A stretch of 64,000 bases of DNA from Oegoconia quadripuncta (taxonomy: Eukaryota; Arthropoda; Insecta; Lepidoptera; Autostichidae), in contig OX438743.1 in NCBI GenBank assembly GCA_949316235.1, positions 17,915,771 to 17,979,770 on the forward strand. Direction: 5' to 3'. Under the pieces are notes generated by a model. It searched no databases. It was given only the letters and a program-made list of their open reading frames with translations, and was not told the origin of the DNA. Below, piece by piece: positions 1 through 9,961 of the stretch (positions are counted from its first letter, which is position 1; every line of letters starts with the position of its first letter). Both the position numbers and the translations under genes were made by a program.

Positions 1-407
1 TAAAGCTCGATATGGAAGTTACGTCTTTTTGAATGTGACCTGGGCCGGTAGCTGCATCGGCCTGATCTAATCAGATCCGGCAAGACTGATGACGTACATT
101 AATTCTGGTTGGAACTGATTGGATGAGGCGATTGGCTACTTAGACAAACTCTCAACTATAGACTGTTTTAGGATGGAATATTTATTAAGTTTATCAGAGG
201 ACGTGTTTTGTAAATGAGTTTGGGTAAGACTTACCAAAAAGGGTATATGAAGATATATTTTAGAGCTGTGGTTGTCACAGGCCCAGAGTATTTATTGTTA
301 AATTCACTTCTAAAACTGGAAGGTCACAATGTATTAATATGCTAGGCCATGGGGTCACCAATTTGCAAATTGACAGGTTATCTTAGCTATTATTTACATA
401 TACTGAG
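1..407. other. no recognised feature
   Basis: AT-rich sequence without a convincing open frame or repeat that I recognise. Confidence 0.4.
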
Positions 408-612
408 TAATATTATAAATGAGAAAGTTTGTGTGTGTATGTATGTATGTTTGTTACCTTTTCACGCCCAAACGGCTAGGCGGATTTTGGATGAAATTTA
501 GTTCTTAGATAGATTAAGACCTGGATTAAGATATAGGCAAATTTTTTTGCTGAAATGAAATGGTCTACGCTAGTATAAAACGATGAAAACTATATGTGTA
601 CGCATAGACCGT
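408..612 (+). repeat. G-like dispersed repeat, diverged
   Basis: Opens with a 'taatattataaatgagaaag' type motif, then a GT/ATGT-rich stretch, 'aacggctaggcggatt' and 'gatgaaattta', in the same order as the G repeats elsewhere in the window. The 3' part differs, so it is a relative rather than a copy. I know this layout from many lepidopteran introns; class uncertain. Confidence 0.5.
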
Positions 613-849
613 GGTTGGTCTGTGTGTGTACGTTAGTTATATTGACAGGAAATGGATTTGAAATCATAGTAAGTATTAAAAGTAACTATTAAATAAAATA
701 ATGAATTAGATAAATAAAAATATTTATAAACAAAAAAGGTGTCCCAGGTCTTGCACAGACCTGGCGGTATTATATACCTCGTTGAATAGCGGCTCACCCT
801 TTGTGTTAAATAGAGACCAAGCTCTCCTATAACTGACAGATTAAATATA

Positions 850-1254
850 CTGGATGAGTTTTTTTACCGTAAGGAAAAAATAGGGCATAATTAGGTAAGT
901 GGAATAGAAGGTATTGGCATAGGTTGTTTATTTTTTATTTTCAAAACTATCATCGAATAAAGCGTTAATTGTGTCATTTGACGGTCGTGTTTGTAGTCAA
1001 TTCCACATAATTACATCATTAAATTAATAAAATTTATTTAATTAGTTAATTAAGTTATTAAATTAGTTAGAAAATATGAGTTCCAAATAAATTTCGCATG
1101 GTAGGAACCCCACGAATAGTGCCAGTCGCAAATTCAATATAAACCCGGCGCGTGAGTTTTTGAAAAAAATAATAAAACCACCTATGCCAATAACGTCTAT
1201 TTTACTTACACAATATGCCCTATTTTTGTCCTTACGGTAAAAACACTCATCGGG
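850..1254 (+). mobile_element. M1 MITE-like element, copy 1
   Basis: About 75-bp imperfect terminal inverted repeats. The left arm reads through 'accgtaaggaaaaaataggg', and the right arm is its complement, ending 'actcatcggg'. The dinucleotide TA flanks both ends, as expected for Tc1/mariner-type target duplication. The interior is AT-rich and non-coding. A second copy lies inverted at 5378-6015 and shares the interior, for example 'aagcgttaattgtgtcattt', so the boundaries are supported by comparison. Non-autonomous; no transposase. Confidence 0.75.
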
Positions 1255-1364
1255 TATAATTTTTTTATACTTAAATGCTGTTAAGATTTCGTGTGATTAA
1301 TTAAATAAATAAATAGAAACTCATTACGTGACTACAAATTGGAAATGTAGAAAATCCCCGAGGA

Positions 1365-1617
1365 ACAAATAATTATAATAATAATAATATAATAAATATA
1401 TTTGGACACTTACACCAATCATCTAGTCCCAAACTAAGCAAAGCTTGTGCTATGGATACTAGATAATGGATAAACATACATAAATATTTATATAAGCCTC
1501 CATGACTCGGGAATAAATGTTCGTATTCATCACACAAACATTTACCCCTCGCGGGATTCGAACCCGCAACCATTGGTTTCGCTGACAGGGTCACTATCTA
1601 CTACACCATCCGGTCGT
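1365..1617 (-). mobile_element. S1 SINE, near full length
   Basis: On the minus strand a tRNA-like head (1548-1617) carries box A-like and box B (GGTTCGAATCC, here 'ggattcgaacccgc' on the plus strand). It is followed by the S1 body and an AT-rich tail of ATT units. Matches copies at 54911, 61768 and 31272. A Pol III-type retroposon, not a tRNA gene: there is no acceptor-stem pairing and the body is unrelated to a tRNA. Confidence 0.8.
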
Positions 1618-2732
1618 ATTATATAATTCAGATAAATCAAACCAAGTGTGGTATAAGCTAAATATCTTCGAAGTTTCCATCAAAAGAGTATCTCCTAAAT
1701 CTCCTAGTTTCTTAAATATAAAAAGCCACACTCAAATCAGCTTGCGTATTATTGGGATACATTCGGCCAAAGACACTCAATACATACACATACTCGTTTT
1801 CGTCGGTTGTTACAAATGACATAAATGGACGGGAAAATATATTTGGAGAAAAAGTGATCGAAAAGTGATCGATCCGTAGAGGGCGTTAATTAAATTTTTG
1901 TTTAGTAATGTTGACGAGTGTTTTCAAATAAATAATAATAACAAATAATAAAAGGTATTCATCACATAAAACATAAGCATGCATGAGAATCTGAAATTAC
2001 AGTATTGTGATGAATGGGTGGGGACTCGGCAGTGTTGCCGATTTTCAGTCCCCCGAGTAGGGTAGTTGCTGCCACAAAAGAAAGAATGAGTGACTTTCCA
2101 ATCGCTATAATTTTTTTTACGCTTAGTAGGTCCATGGTTCTGGACAATGTACAATTTAAAATAAAATGTAAAAACAAAGAGGCGCCGTCTGTCAGCGCCA
2201 TCTTTCGAGCCACTTTCTACTACTTTACTACCATCACAAAACCGCCCATTTGAACAAAAAATTTAAATATTATTGACACAAAGCAAAGTACAAACAGTTT
2301 CTTTTTTCTTGCGGCCAGAGAGGAACGGGACAACGTGAACAATATACCATGCTATACTACACTTATACCATACATAAGGTAATGAAGGGTTCTCGATCGA
2401 TCGACTCGTCTAGACAATCCTATGAGCCTGGATTCGACACCTCTATAGGACATTGTACTACGGCACAAGAGCACACGCCCTAAACAAGACCGCATGTCAA
2501 ACCATGAAATTGAGTTCCATGTTTATGGCCGAGATTACCTGAAACTACAGGTACTGATAATCGAAGCGAGCAAACCTTTGTGTTAAAATTGGATTTGGTT
2601 TCCCGTTAGTATCTTACAGTCGGAGTTATTGAATGACGCTGCAGTATCTGGCCCGGTGCTGTGTGTACGTTATAGGAGGTACATACACACAAAGTGATTT
2701 CGTGATTAAATAGGGACTGGAGACGCGATTGA
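1618..2732. other. no recognised feature
   Basis: No gene or repeat recognised. Short frames on both strands near 1924-2253 overlap each other and lack any family signature. Confidence 0.35.
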
Positions 2733-2774
2733 CTTTTTTTATGCACGACGGGTTCGTACTTGACCTCAATCAAT
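2733..2774 (-). mobile_element. S3 SINE 3'-end fragment
   Basis: A T run followed by 'atgcacgacgggttcgtact' and 'tgacctcaatca' is the complement of the S3 3' end and A-tail. Only about 40 bp remain. It abuts the fold-back element starting at 2802. Confidence 0.6.
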
Positions 2775-2801
2775 CAATAGCCGACGATGAATAGAATATT
2801 T

Positions 2802-3229
2802 GGCGGGGAGGTTTCCACCTGCTTCTTGTAGATATTCTATACATTCGCTTTAAGATTTACGCTTTTATCTTCATTCATAATGCAGACTGCTAAGGTCCAC
2901 TCCGGTAAACTCCGGCTCGCTCCGGTCCTCTCCGGTCCACTTCGGTCCACTCCGGTCCACTCCGGTTCACCCTGGTCCATTCCGGTCCATTCCGGTCCAC
3001 TCTGGTCCACTCCTGTCCTCTGCGGTCCACTTCGGACCACTCCGGTCCACTCCGGTCCACTCGGTCCACTCCAGCCCACTCTGGTTCTCTTCAGTCCACT
3101 GAAGTGAAGTGAGTGAAGAGTGGACCGGAGCGGACCTTAGCAGTTTGCATTATGAATGAAAATAAAAGCGTAAGTCTTAAAGCGAATGTAGAGTATATCG
3201 ACAAATAGCAGGTGGAACCTCCCCACGCC
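2802..3229. mobile_element. fold-back element with ~100-bp inverted arms
   Basis: The left arm (2802-2902) and right arm (about 3126-3229) are imperfect inverted repeats, both containing 'cattcgctttaag', 'cttacgcttttat' or close variants, and 'cattcataatgca'. The outer ends read ggcggggaggtt and its complement. Between the arms lies a minisatellite of ggtccactcc-like units. No coding capacity and no clear target duplication. Either a fold-back/MITE-type transposon or an inverted duplication. Confidence 0.65.
2893..3105. repeat. 10-bp-unit minisatellite (GGTCCACTCC)
   Basis: About twenty degenerate tandem units of consensus ggtccactcc. Units of this length without stop codons leave frames open on both strands (2837-3079 minus, 2880-3107 plus). 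These read as proline/serine- or tryptophan/glycine-rich repeats and should not be taken as genes. Confidence 0.85.
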
Positions 3230-3907
3230 TAGTAGTCCAAAGATGGAAAGGCTATGGTGTTTTAATGTTATGCAATTTCAACGCACATCCACCGAAATAT
3301 ATCCGAATTTCATTCAGATTAACAGCCTAAGTCTTCACTGCTTGAGCGCGGCCTCCTCTCACTAGGGGAGGGTATATACCATAATGTGTCATGCAGATCC
3401 GGTACGGATTTGTAGATTTGTATCCAACTAATAGTGGTTGGCTCGGTGTTTGTAGGCCACTGACTTGGTTTAACGACTGTCGAAATTGGAGCACCGAGAC
3501 AGACTATTTAATCTGCCGGAAACGAACACACTCAGTGAATATTGTTGCTTAACTTCGTAAATCGAGACGAATAACTTTAATTAGGGTAATTTTTATGCTT
3601 TTCATCGCTTTCGATGGATAAAATTGGCGTAACAGCTAAAGTCAGCTGTAGAGAAACATCGCCCTCGTTTACATTTACTGCTTTACAGTCACTTAATTCT
3701 GCTGAATACGCTCGCAATGTTTCGCAAATGACCTATGACACACCAGCCGAAAATACGCGGCGTTCAGCGTATCGCCGAACCTTTCGTCTAGCGACTGTTT
3801 ACGAGAAAACGTCTTCAATGTATTTTGCATATCAAGCGACACGTCACGCGACATTCACCGCGCGCTTTCAAAGCGAAGACCAGCAACGACGAAGCAAGTC
3901 TCTTTTA
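3230..3907. other. unassigned; weak 118-codon frame inside
   Basis: The only feature is an ATG frame on the plus strand (3614-3970, 118 codons). It has no recognisable domain, and its last ~20 codons come from the S4 fragment beginning at 3908, so its C-terminus is repeat-derived. Probably not a gene; base composition is less AT-rich than the neighbours. Confidence 0.3.
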
Positions 3908-4018
3908 ATTTCTCAGGCATGCAGGTTTCCTCACGGTGTTTTCATTCGCCGTTTAAAAGCAATCGGATAAATGCACATAAGTAATTCACTTAAATTTAAA
4001 ATGTCATTGGTACAAATT
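3908..4018 (-). mobile_element. S4 SINE fragment
   Basis: Plus-strand motifs 'ctcaggcatgcaggtttcct', 'gttttcattcgccgtttaaa' and 'ggataaatgcacataagta' match the middle of S4 copies at 21969, 37469 and 49990 in the same order. Head and tail are missing. Confidence 0.7.
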
Positions 4019-4251
4019 GGTTGAGTAAGTAGTAGAAAAACTTATAAAATTTTATCAATCAACAAAAAGCCCGATTCTTAAAGCACTTAGCCGGTTTTAT
4101 AGAATATTCTTAGCCATGTTTGATTAAAATCGGTTGAACCGAATCGCAAATATTTAACTTCACACGTAGTTGCTTTCTATACCGTCAAGTTTAGTTCCTC
4201 GGTCGTTTCCTAAATTCTTAATTTATTTTATTCTTTATTCGAGATCCATTC

Positions 4252-4405
4252 TAACTAATATTATAAATGTGAAAGTTTGGATGTTTATTTGTTTGTTGCT
4301 CAATTACGGTAAAACGGATGAACGGATTTGGATGAAATTTGGAATATAGGTAGAATATACCCTGGATTAAGACATAGGATAGTTTGTGTGTATGTCTAAG
4401 GATAT
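4252..4405 (+). repeat. G repeat, 3'-truncated
   Basis: Begins 'ctaactaatattataaatg', continues through 'aacggatgaacggatttgga' and 'accctggattaagacatagg', then stops before the GC-rich 3' end present in copies at 22622 and 34226. Confidence 0.75.
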
Positions 4406-4807
4406 TTTATTTATTTATTTATTAATGATACTATCTTTTAATTGAGATGATATAATTAATCGGAAATATTCCAATATCCCGATAGCATGCGGCGAATCGA
4501 GCTGCAATCCGATTGGAGTTTGAATGGAACTGTGATCGGAATGTGATTGGGTAATCAGCGAGATTTATTCGACTCATTACCACTGTCGCTAGTTGGGGTA
4601 CTTAATGCTGTTTCAGTTGCAATTTTAATTTAATTATGGCTGGGAAGCGTCTGAGAGATTAATGTTTACTTAGCGTTGGTTTATTAAACCTAATTATTTA
4701 TATTTTGTCTCTTTGAAATTGGATTTCGATTTGTTCTGGAGATTTGTCAAGCCCAGGTGTTATATATCTTAGGAATTAAAAGTATAATAATTGAAAGGAG
4801 TTGAAAT
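4406..4807. other. no recognised feature
   Basis: AT-rich, no gene or repeat recognised. Confidence 0.35.
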
Positions 4808-4895
4808 AAAGAATAATTATCTATTCACATACACGCCATTTAGTTCTACACTAAGCAAGAAGGCTCATGATATGGATATCAGATGGTTGATCATT
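4808..4895 (-). mobile_element. S2 SINE 3'-end fragment
   Basis: Complement of the S2 tail: 'catacacgccatttagttct', then 'atatggatatcagatggttg'. The tRNA-like head is absent. Confidence 0.6.
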
Positions 4896-5108
4896 TTATA
4901 TCCATCATAAATTCAATCAAATATTTCTCAAATCAAAATCAAATTAAAAATCAAAAAAAGTTGATTCAGCATAAATATGTGTGAACTGTATCTGTCCAAA
5001 GAAACTATATTGGTGATTTACACAGGAAAAATAGCATGAAAGTGAAATAAGTAATCAATATCTTACTGAAACAATTGTTATTTACAAAATGATAAAAGCT
5101 ATAGATGT

Positions 5109-5341
5109 CAGCCGATTGATGTCACGGATAGTGACGCTGTAAGCGAAACCAATGGTAACGGGTTCGAATCCCGCAAGGCGTATAATATGTTTGTGTGATG
5201 AGTACTGAACATTCATTCATACCGAGTCATCATAAATATAAATGTTTATGTATGTTTATTCGTTATCTAGTATCCATAGCACAAGCTTTGGTTGGGTGGA
5301 ATAAGATTATTGGTGTGTCTGAAATATTTATTACTTATTTA
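5109..5341 (+). mobile_element. S1 SINE, diverged
   Basis: Head with an altered box A ('gccgattgatgtcacggata') and a good box B (GGTTCGAATCC), then 'tgtttgtgtgatgagtactg', 'tatccatagcacaagctttg' and the S1 ending 'ttggtgtgtctgaaat'. The changes in box A suggest an old, inactive copy. Confidence 0.7.
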
Positions 5342-5377
5342 TAGAGTCAATTCACTATGGGATGGAATGTCTATATA

Positions 5378-6015
5378 TCGGAAGAGTTTTTAACTGTAAG
5401 GACAAAATAGGGCATATTCGGTAAGTGAAATAGAACTGGCGGGTTTCGTAGGGTTCCTATCATCCGAAATTTATTTAGAACGCATATTTTCTCCAAGTTT
5501 TCTTTATTTATTTAACACTTTATTGTATATAAGCATACACGTCAAACAAAACAAAAAACAGGAGAATATTAAAATATACAAAAGGCGAGCTTATCTCTAT
5601 CTAGAGATCTCTTCCAGCAAACCTCAGTAAGGAGACAAATTGATGAGGTAACGTAAAAGTAGACAGCGAGTATACTTACAAAAACAGTAGTTATAAACAA
5701 ACATACAATTAATAAATAGAGAAAATAACAACCATGTCGATGACATACATACTTAACTTATGGTGTTGTTATAATATAAATAAATATAATAAAATATATA
5801 ATCTAATATGATAAAAATAAATACAAAACCTTATTTATTTATTTAATTTAATGATATAATTATGTGGAATAGGCTACAAACGCGACCGTCAAATGACACA
5901 ATTAACGCTTTATGCGATGATGATTTTGACATAAAATAACTACCTATGACAATACCTTCTATGTCACTTACCTAACATGCCCATTTTTTTCCTTACGGTA
6001 AAAAAACTAATACGG
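5378..6015 (-). mobile_element. M1 MITE-like element, copy 2, interrupted
   Basis: Inverted relative to copy 1 at 850-1254. The two ends ('taactgtaaggacaaaatag' and 'ttttccttacggtaaaaaaa') are inverted repeats, and both flanks carry TA. The interior matches copy 1 ('ctacaaacgcgaccgtcaaa', 'acacaattaacgctttatgc'). A LINE 3' end at 5516-5834 sits in the middle and accounts for the larger size. Confidence 0.75.
5516..5834 (-). mobile_element. LINE 3' end inserted in M1
   Basis: On the minus strand this ends in a CAATAAAGT-like tail and contains the block seen on the plus strand as 'gcttatctctatctagagat' followed by 'ctcttccagc', a conserved LINE 3' region repeated at 38702, 58405 and 19316. A direct repeat ttatttatttaa (5504-5515 and 5835-5846) flanks it and may be the target duplication, though it is low complexity. 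No coding sequence left. Confidence 0.6.
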
Positions 6016-6172
6016 TATATATTTAGAAAATAGTAGCCCAAATACAGATGCGTATTTATTAAAATTAAAATGCTTAGGTATGGATATAAATAAAAGACAA
6101 TTAAATACACACACATGAATGATGTTATTTTGAATGTTATGGATTATTTTCCTTTATTTATGTGGAACTTAC

Positions 6173-6372
6173 TTTTTTTTATATATACACAACGGGTTAG
6201 CACTTGACCTCAATCACACAAGGTGGAAGCGTACTGACCAGGAAACCTCATCATATTTGGAGAACTGGCTATCTTATCTCTGACAACCGGAACAAAACAA
6301 TGCTATTAACTTTGCTGTTTGGCGGCAGATTTAGATATAATGATTTAAAATGCCCCACCACCAACCGAAAAT
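6173..6372 (-). mobile_element. S3 SINE, head missing
   Basis: T run, 'acaacgggttagcacttgac', then 'ggtggaagcgtactgacc', 'gaactggctatcttatctct' and 'tggcggcagatttagata' follow the S3 order. The tRNA-like head is replaced by unrelated sequence after 'ccccaccaccaacc', and an internal stretch after 'cctcaatcacac' is deleted. Confidence 0.75.
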
Positions 6373-6875
6373 TAAACCGATTTTTAACTGGAGTTAAAAA
6401 TAAACGTTTTATCTATCTACTCAAACTTATTGCTTTTGCTAGAAAACATTAATGACTGGTTCCTATTTCAAGAGTTCATTGCGAAAATAAGACTTGAAGG
6501 AATGGAGAACGCAGACAATACGCTGTCACTAATTAGGTAGCTCCAGTTTAAAGAAAGCAGTGAATACCTAAAGAAAATCCCCGTATTTCAGCATCAATTG
6601 AATGAAACATTTTTTACCTATACCATTATCATTCCGCGGCTGTAATTCGACTCACAAGTGCATTGTCGGTCATTTAAAATCGTGATCATTTTCACAACGT
6701 CCGTGATTGATTACAGTATTTTTTTTAGTGTTCCTTATCAAAATTGGCAAAACGATATACCCTTGTACCTTCCCATCTTCAGAGAGGCCACATCAAACTC
6801 ATGTCCTCTCCACTCAGAATAACTCAACTGGGTTATAATTCTATTGTCCCCAGATTAAGTAGATTGTTTAACAAA
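6373..6875. other. no recognised feature
   Basis: No gene or repeat recognised. Confidence 0.35.
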
Positions 6876-6997
6876 TATACAATACAATGCAATGCAATAC
6901 CCTACCCTACCCTACCCTACCCTACCCTACCCTACCCTGCCCTACCCTACCCTGCCCTGCCCTGCCCTGCCCTGCACTGCACTGCACTGCACTGCAC
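6876..6997. repeat. pentanucleotide array, CCCTA grading to CACTG
   Basis: Starts with aatac/aatgc units, passes into about nine ccctа-type units (CCCTA), then CCCTG, then CACTG units. The period is five bases throughout, and the unit sequence changes stepwise along the array. It is not the insect telomere repeat TTAGG (complement CCTAA), although it resembles it. Confidence 0.85.
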
Positions 6998-7254
6998 TCT
7001 TTTTATATTAGTACTCTTTTTCGAAAAAAGTGCTTGGAACTGTTCCCCATCTTATCTCTACGGAACATTCGCACTTGGCAGGTTTTAATGCATAATTGAC
7101 AAGTAACAAACGTTTCCATAACTACCTACATTCGCTTTAATTTTCGCACCTGATGCTGTCACTGTGAATTAAATTTTTCATGAATTAATTTCAGCCAATC
7201 AGCTGCGAGAAATTTAGCGTTTATCAACGTCATCATATCAGGACATCTACTGTT

Positions 7255-7310
7255 GAATATAAAGGTCTGAATACCGATTGGAAGTAACCTGCATCCAACG
7301 ACTTCTCGTG
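7255..7310 (-). pseudogene. LINE reverse-transcriptase 3' end fragment
   Basis: Plus-strand 'gaatataaaggtctgaatac' then 'cgattggaagtaacctgcat' is the complement of the last codons of the same LINE type as 13479-13745 and 19508-19640. Only about 55 bp are recognisable. Confidence 0.45.
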
Positions 7311-7605
7311 ACATACACAAACACGACACACACACTCATTACACCTACTATGCAAATAACACCTTGCTACTCAATCACACTTATTCGTGTGACTCAATCT
7401 ACTTTTATTATAAGTGATAACTGATTTATTCTTAAAATTATGTTATGGTTGCGATAATGTTTATTTGTGAGATAAAATTTATGAAGGAGCGAGACTTCTT
7501 GATACTTGTATCTTAATACTTACTAGGAGGTCTCAACCCTGGTATTTAGTTATAGCATTATGAGGAACTAAATAAACATTTTTATATGCTTTATTATTTA
7601 TTTTA

Positions 7606-7735
7606 TTCATCTACCATTTCAACTTACTAATCCGCTCGGCTATGTCGATGACTTTCGTTGTTCTACGTATGTTTTCATTCCTATTCGATCACACAGTCAT
7701 CAAACACCGAGCATCGTCCTCTTCATAGCTCACTA
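7606..7735 (-). pseudogene. LINE reverse-transcriptase C-terminal remnant
   Basis: Read on the minus strand with frameshifts, this gives the segment 'TTKVIDIAERISKLKW' preceded by a damaged 'KRTMLGV' and 'CDRIGMK'. That order of motifs is typical of the C-terminal part of RTE-like endonuclease/reverse-transcriptase LINEs that I know from Lepidoptera. Catalytic domains are absent; clearly dead. Confidence 0.6.
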
Positions 7736-7938
7736 GCTGTTACCCGCGACTTCGTCCGCGTAGAATTCATTCTACTACAAAATGCGTGACTCTATGACTC
7801 AAATCAATCCCACTAACAATACCTATCCTTACAGGAACCAGTACCTTATCCGGGATGAAATTACTCTTATGAATGCAGGGCCTAATCTGTCATACAAACA
7901 AACACACAAAATTTCGTATTTATAATATTAACTAGTGT
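7736..7938 (-). repeat. G-like repeat, distant relative
   Basis: Starts 'agctgttacccgcgacttcg' on the plus strand and ends 'tttcgtatttataatattaa', the complement of a G-type start. The middle does not match the main G family. Together with 408-612 it shows at least one divergent subfamily. Confidence 0.5.
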
Positions 7939-8581
7939 TCTGGGCAGTTCTCGGGCAGCGGGCTGCCCTCGAGATTATTTTCGCCTTAAAAAGTAAAAAG
8001 ACGGAAAATAAATAAAAAAACATTTAGTTGGAATTGTGTGACCTTAAGCGTTGTACGTGAAATTCGAAACTTTTAGCTCGTGTCTAAAGCCCTGGTGATA
8101 AGTGAAGAGGAAGCCGAATACCTTATCTCAGTTAACAGGAACTTAACACTGTAATTACCATTGCTGCTTCGCAGCGGACTTGTGTAGACAAGAAAGGGAA
8201 ACCTAATAACATGATGGCAGTTAGCCAAAGGGACATTAACAAAATTTATTTCACTTGACATTTAACTTGATTTTACTCAGTCTATGATCTGGTGCTTGGT
8301 TCTGGACTGAAGTTGGATGTGGTAAAAGCGACAGCAACGGTGATCCAAGTATTTATACAACCAGGTCATATTGGGCGGCGGTCTATCTCGTGCTGGGCTG
8401 CGCTTTTACATCTGGAGTTCTTGATGTTGGTATGCGTATTGTTAGGTAATTTGCCTTGTAATTGGCAATTGCAGAGTGGTGTGTGTGTGTTGCGACTATA
8501 ACTGTTTCAGTGTTAAATGTAGTCTGAAAAAAAAAAAAAAAACAAATACACAGTGTTAACTGTACACAAAGTGAGGGTTCT
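7939..8581. other. no recognised feature
   Basis: Contains an imperfect palindrome around 7948-7972 (ctcgggcagc / gctgccctcgag) and an A run at 8526-8542. No gene recognised. Confidence 0.35.
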
Positions 8582-8722
8582 GTGGCTACATACATACGCA
8601 GACTATTGATTTCCACTTGCAATGATCCTGACATACTACTTTTGCTTCCTCCACTGTCATCGAATGCTTCATACATGCTCGTCGGTTGGTCATTGACCGC
8701 AATTTGTTCTGTGGCAAATCTA
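8582..8722 (-). pseudogene. LINE C-terminal remnant (RRACMKH type)
   Basis: The minus strand encodes 'TNRRACMKHSMTVEEAKVVC' followed by 'QDHCKWKSIV', a C-terminal signature that recurs in this window at 33743 (LYRRVCMNNLMRVNEAKEV) and 56600 (SKWKSVVSAYPNGKQA). It belongs to a non-LTR retrotransposon of RTE-like type. The frame breaks off six bases before the TIR element at 8728, suggesting interruption by it. Confidence 0.6.
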
Positions 8723-8727
8723 AACCA

Positions 8728-9717
8728 CACTGGGAAAAAAAAGACACAATTAATCGGTTAAAATTAACCGAGCAAAATCGGGTAGCGATTTGCAACCGAG
8801 TACACTTGGTTATTGTAACAGACTAGTGACTAATCGGTTAACGGCACATATTAGGCGCTGGGTAAAGCCATTATAGCAGTGTACTCGGTTATCGATTTGC
8901 AAGCAAGTATACTCGGTTAATCGGCCAAACGAGTACTCGATTAATGTCGAGTGATTATACTCTTTTATACTTAACTGAGTGGCATTCTACTGACTCTGAC
9001 GTGGTTAATATAAACGATTGTAGAAAACCACCAAACGAGTACTAGTTTAATATCAACCGATTATACACTTTTATACTTAATCGAGTGGCCTTCTACTGAC
9101 TCTGACATAGTTAATATAAACGATTGTAGAAAACCACCAAACGAGTACTAGATTAATGTCAACCGCTTATACTCCTTTGTACTTAAGAGTCACGTTTCAT
9201 TTAAACGTCTCCAGAAAACCGCCTAACGATTACTCGATTGATGTCCAATCGATTATATTCCATTATACACTTAACCGAATGACCTTTTACTGACTCTGAT
9301 ATGGTTGTAGAAACCGCCAAACGAGTACTTGATTAATGTCAACCGGTTATATCCTCTTATACTTAACCGAGTGGTCATTTATTGCATTTGACACGGTTAA
9401 CTTGACTAACATTTTCAATTGATACTCGGTTCACTTGGCCGTGTCCACATCCTTCGTGCACACGTTAATATCTTAACCGAGTAAATTTAGTCAGTTAAAT
9501 GAAAACTCTGTTAGAAACAAAAATTATACACGGTTATCGTTATTGACAACTCGGTTCTGGCAACTGCTTTTTTTTCTAGACTAAATTATGTTAACCGTGT
9601 AGTTACGTTTAACTGTGACACGGTTCTTTAATCTGTTAAATTATCTCAGTTAATCCAACCGTTTTGTAAGTTATCTTGTATTAAACCAACTACAAAAACA
9701 GTCTTTTTTTCCCAGTG
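8728..9717. mobile_element. ~990-bp TIR element made of degenerate tandem repeats
   Basis: Both ends carry the inverted repeat CACTGGGAAAAAAAAGAC (8728-8745) and its complement with one A fewer (9701-9717). The interior is non-coding and saturated with AACCGAGT/ACTCGGTT motifs in both orientations, including about five units of 85-107 bp. I do not recognise the superfamily, and no target-site duplication is evident at either edge. Confidence 0.65.
8924..9420. repeat. tandem array, ~85-107 bp units
   Basis: Units restart at about 8924, 9031, 9137, 9222 and 9317, each beginning with a 'ccaaacgagtact' variant, then 'gattaatgtcaaccg', 'cttttatactta' and, in most, 'tactgactctga'. Units 1-3 are most alike (spacings 107 and 106). 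It forms the core of the 8728-9717 element. Confidence 0.8.
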
Positions 9718-9961
9718 CAGTATTTGAACCCGAAGTACTACCATCTAAACAATACGTAATAGTAGATTGTATAACAAGGGAGCAAAACAATATTTTTACG
9801 GCGAGGGTGCTGTTTTGAATCCTTAGTTGCACTCTGGATTCAATACACATCGCCCGAGGTAAAAAATAATTTTGCGCTCGCGTGATTTGTGCTACTTTTC
9901 ATCTCCCTCTATGAGAAAAACAGAAGCGATTTTTTTTACAAACATTTATAAACACAAACAT

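Noticed and set aside
1548..1617. tRNA gene candidates at SINE heads (also 31430, 36949, 54911, 57308, 61768, 63643)
   Set aside because: Box A and B are present, but the acceptor arm does not pair and each is followed by a SINE body and tail.
2837..3107. Two opposing frames with Trp/Gly/Ser or Pro/Ser/His repeats
   Set aside because: Translations of the ggtccactcc minisatellite on both strands.
6898..6965. Possible telomere-like repeat
   Set aside because: The unit is CCCTA grading into CCCTG and CACTG, not CCTAA/TTAGG, and the array is short and interstitial.
8383..8730. 115-codon minus frame over a LINE remnant
   Set aside because: A shifted reading of the LINE piece whose true frame shows the RRACMKH signature.
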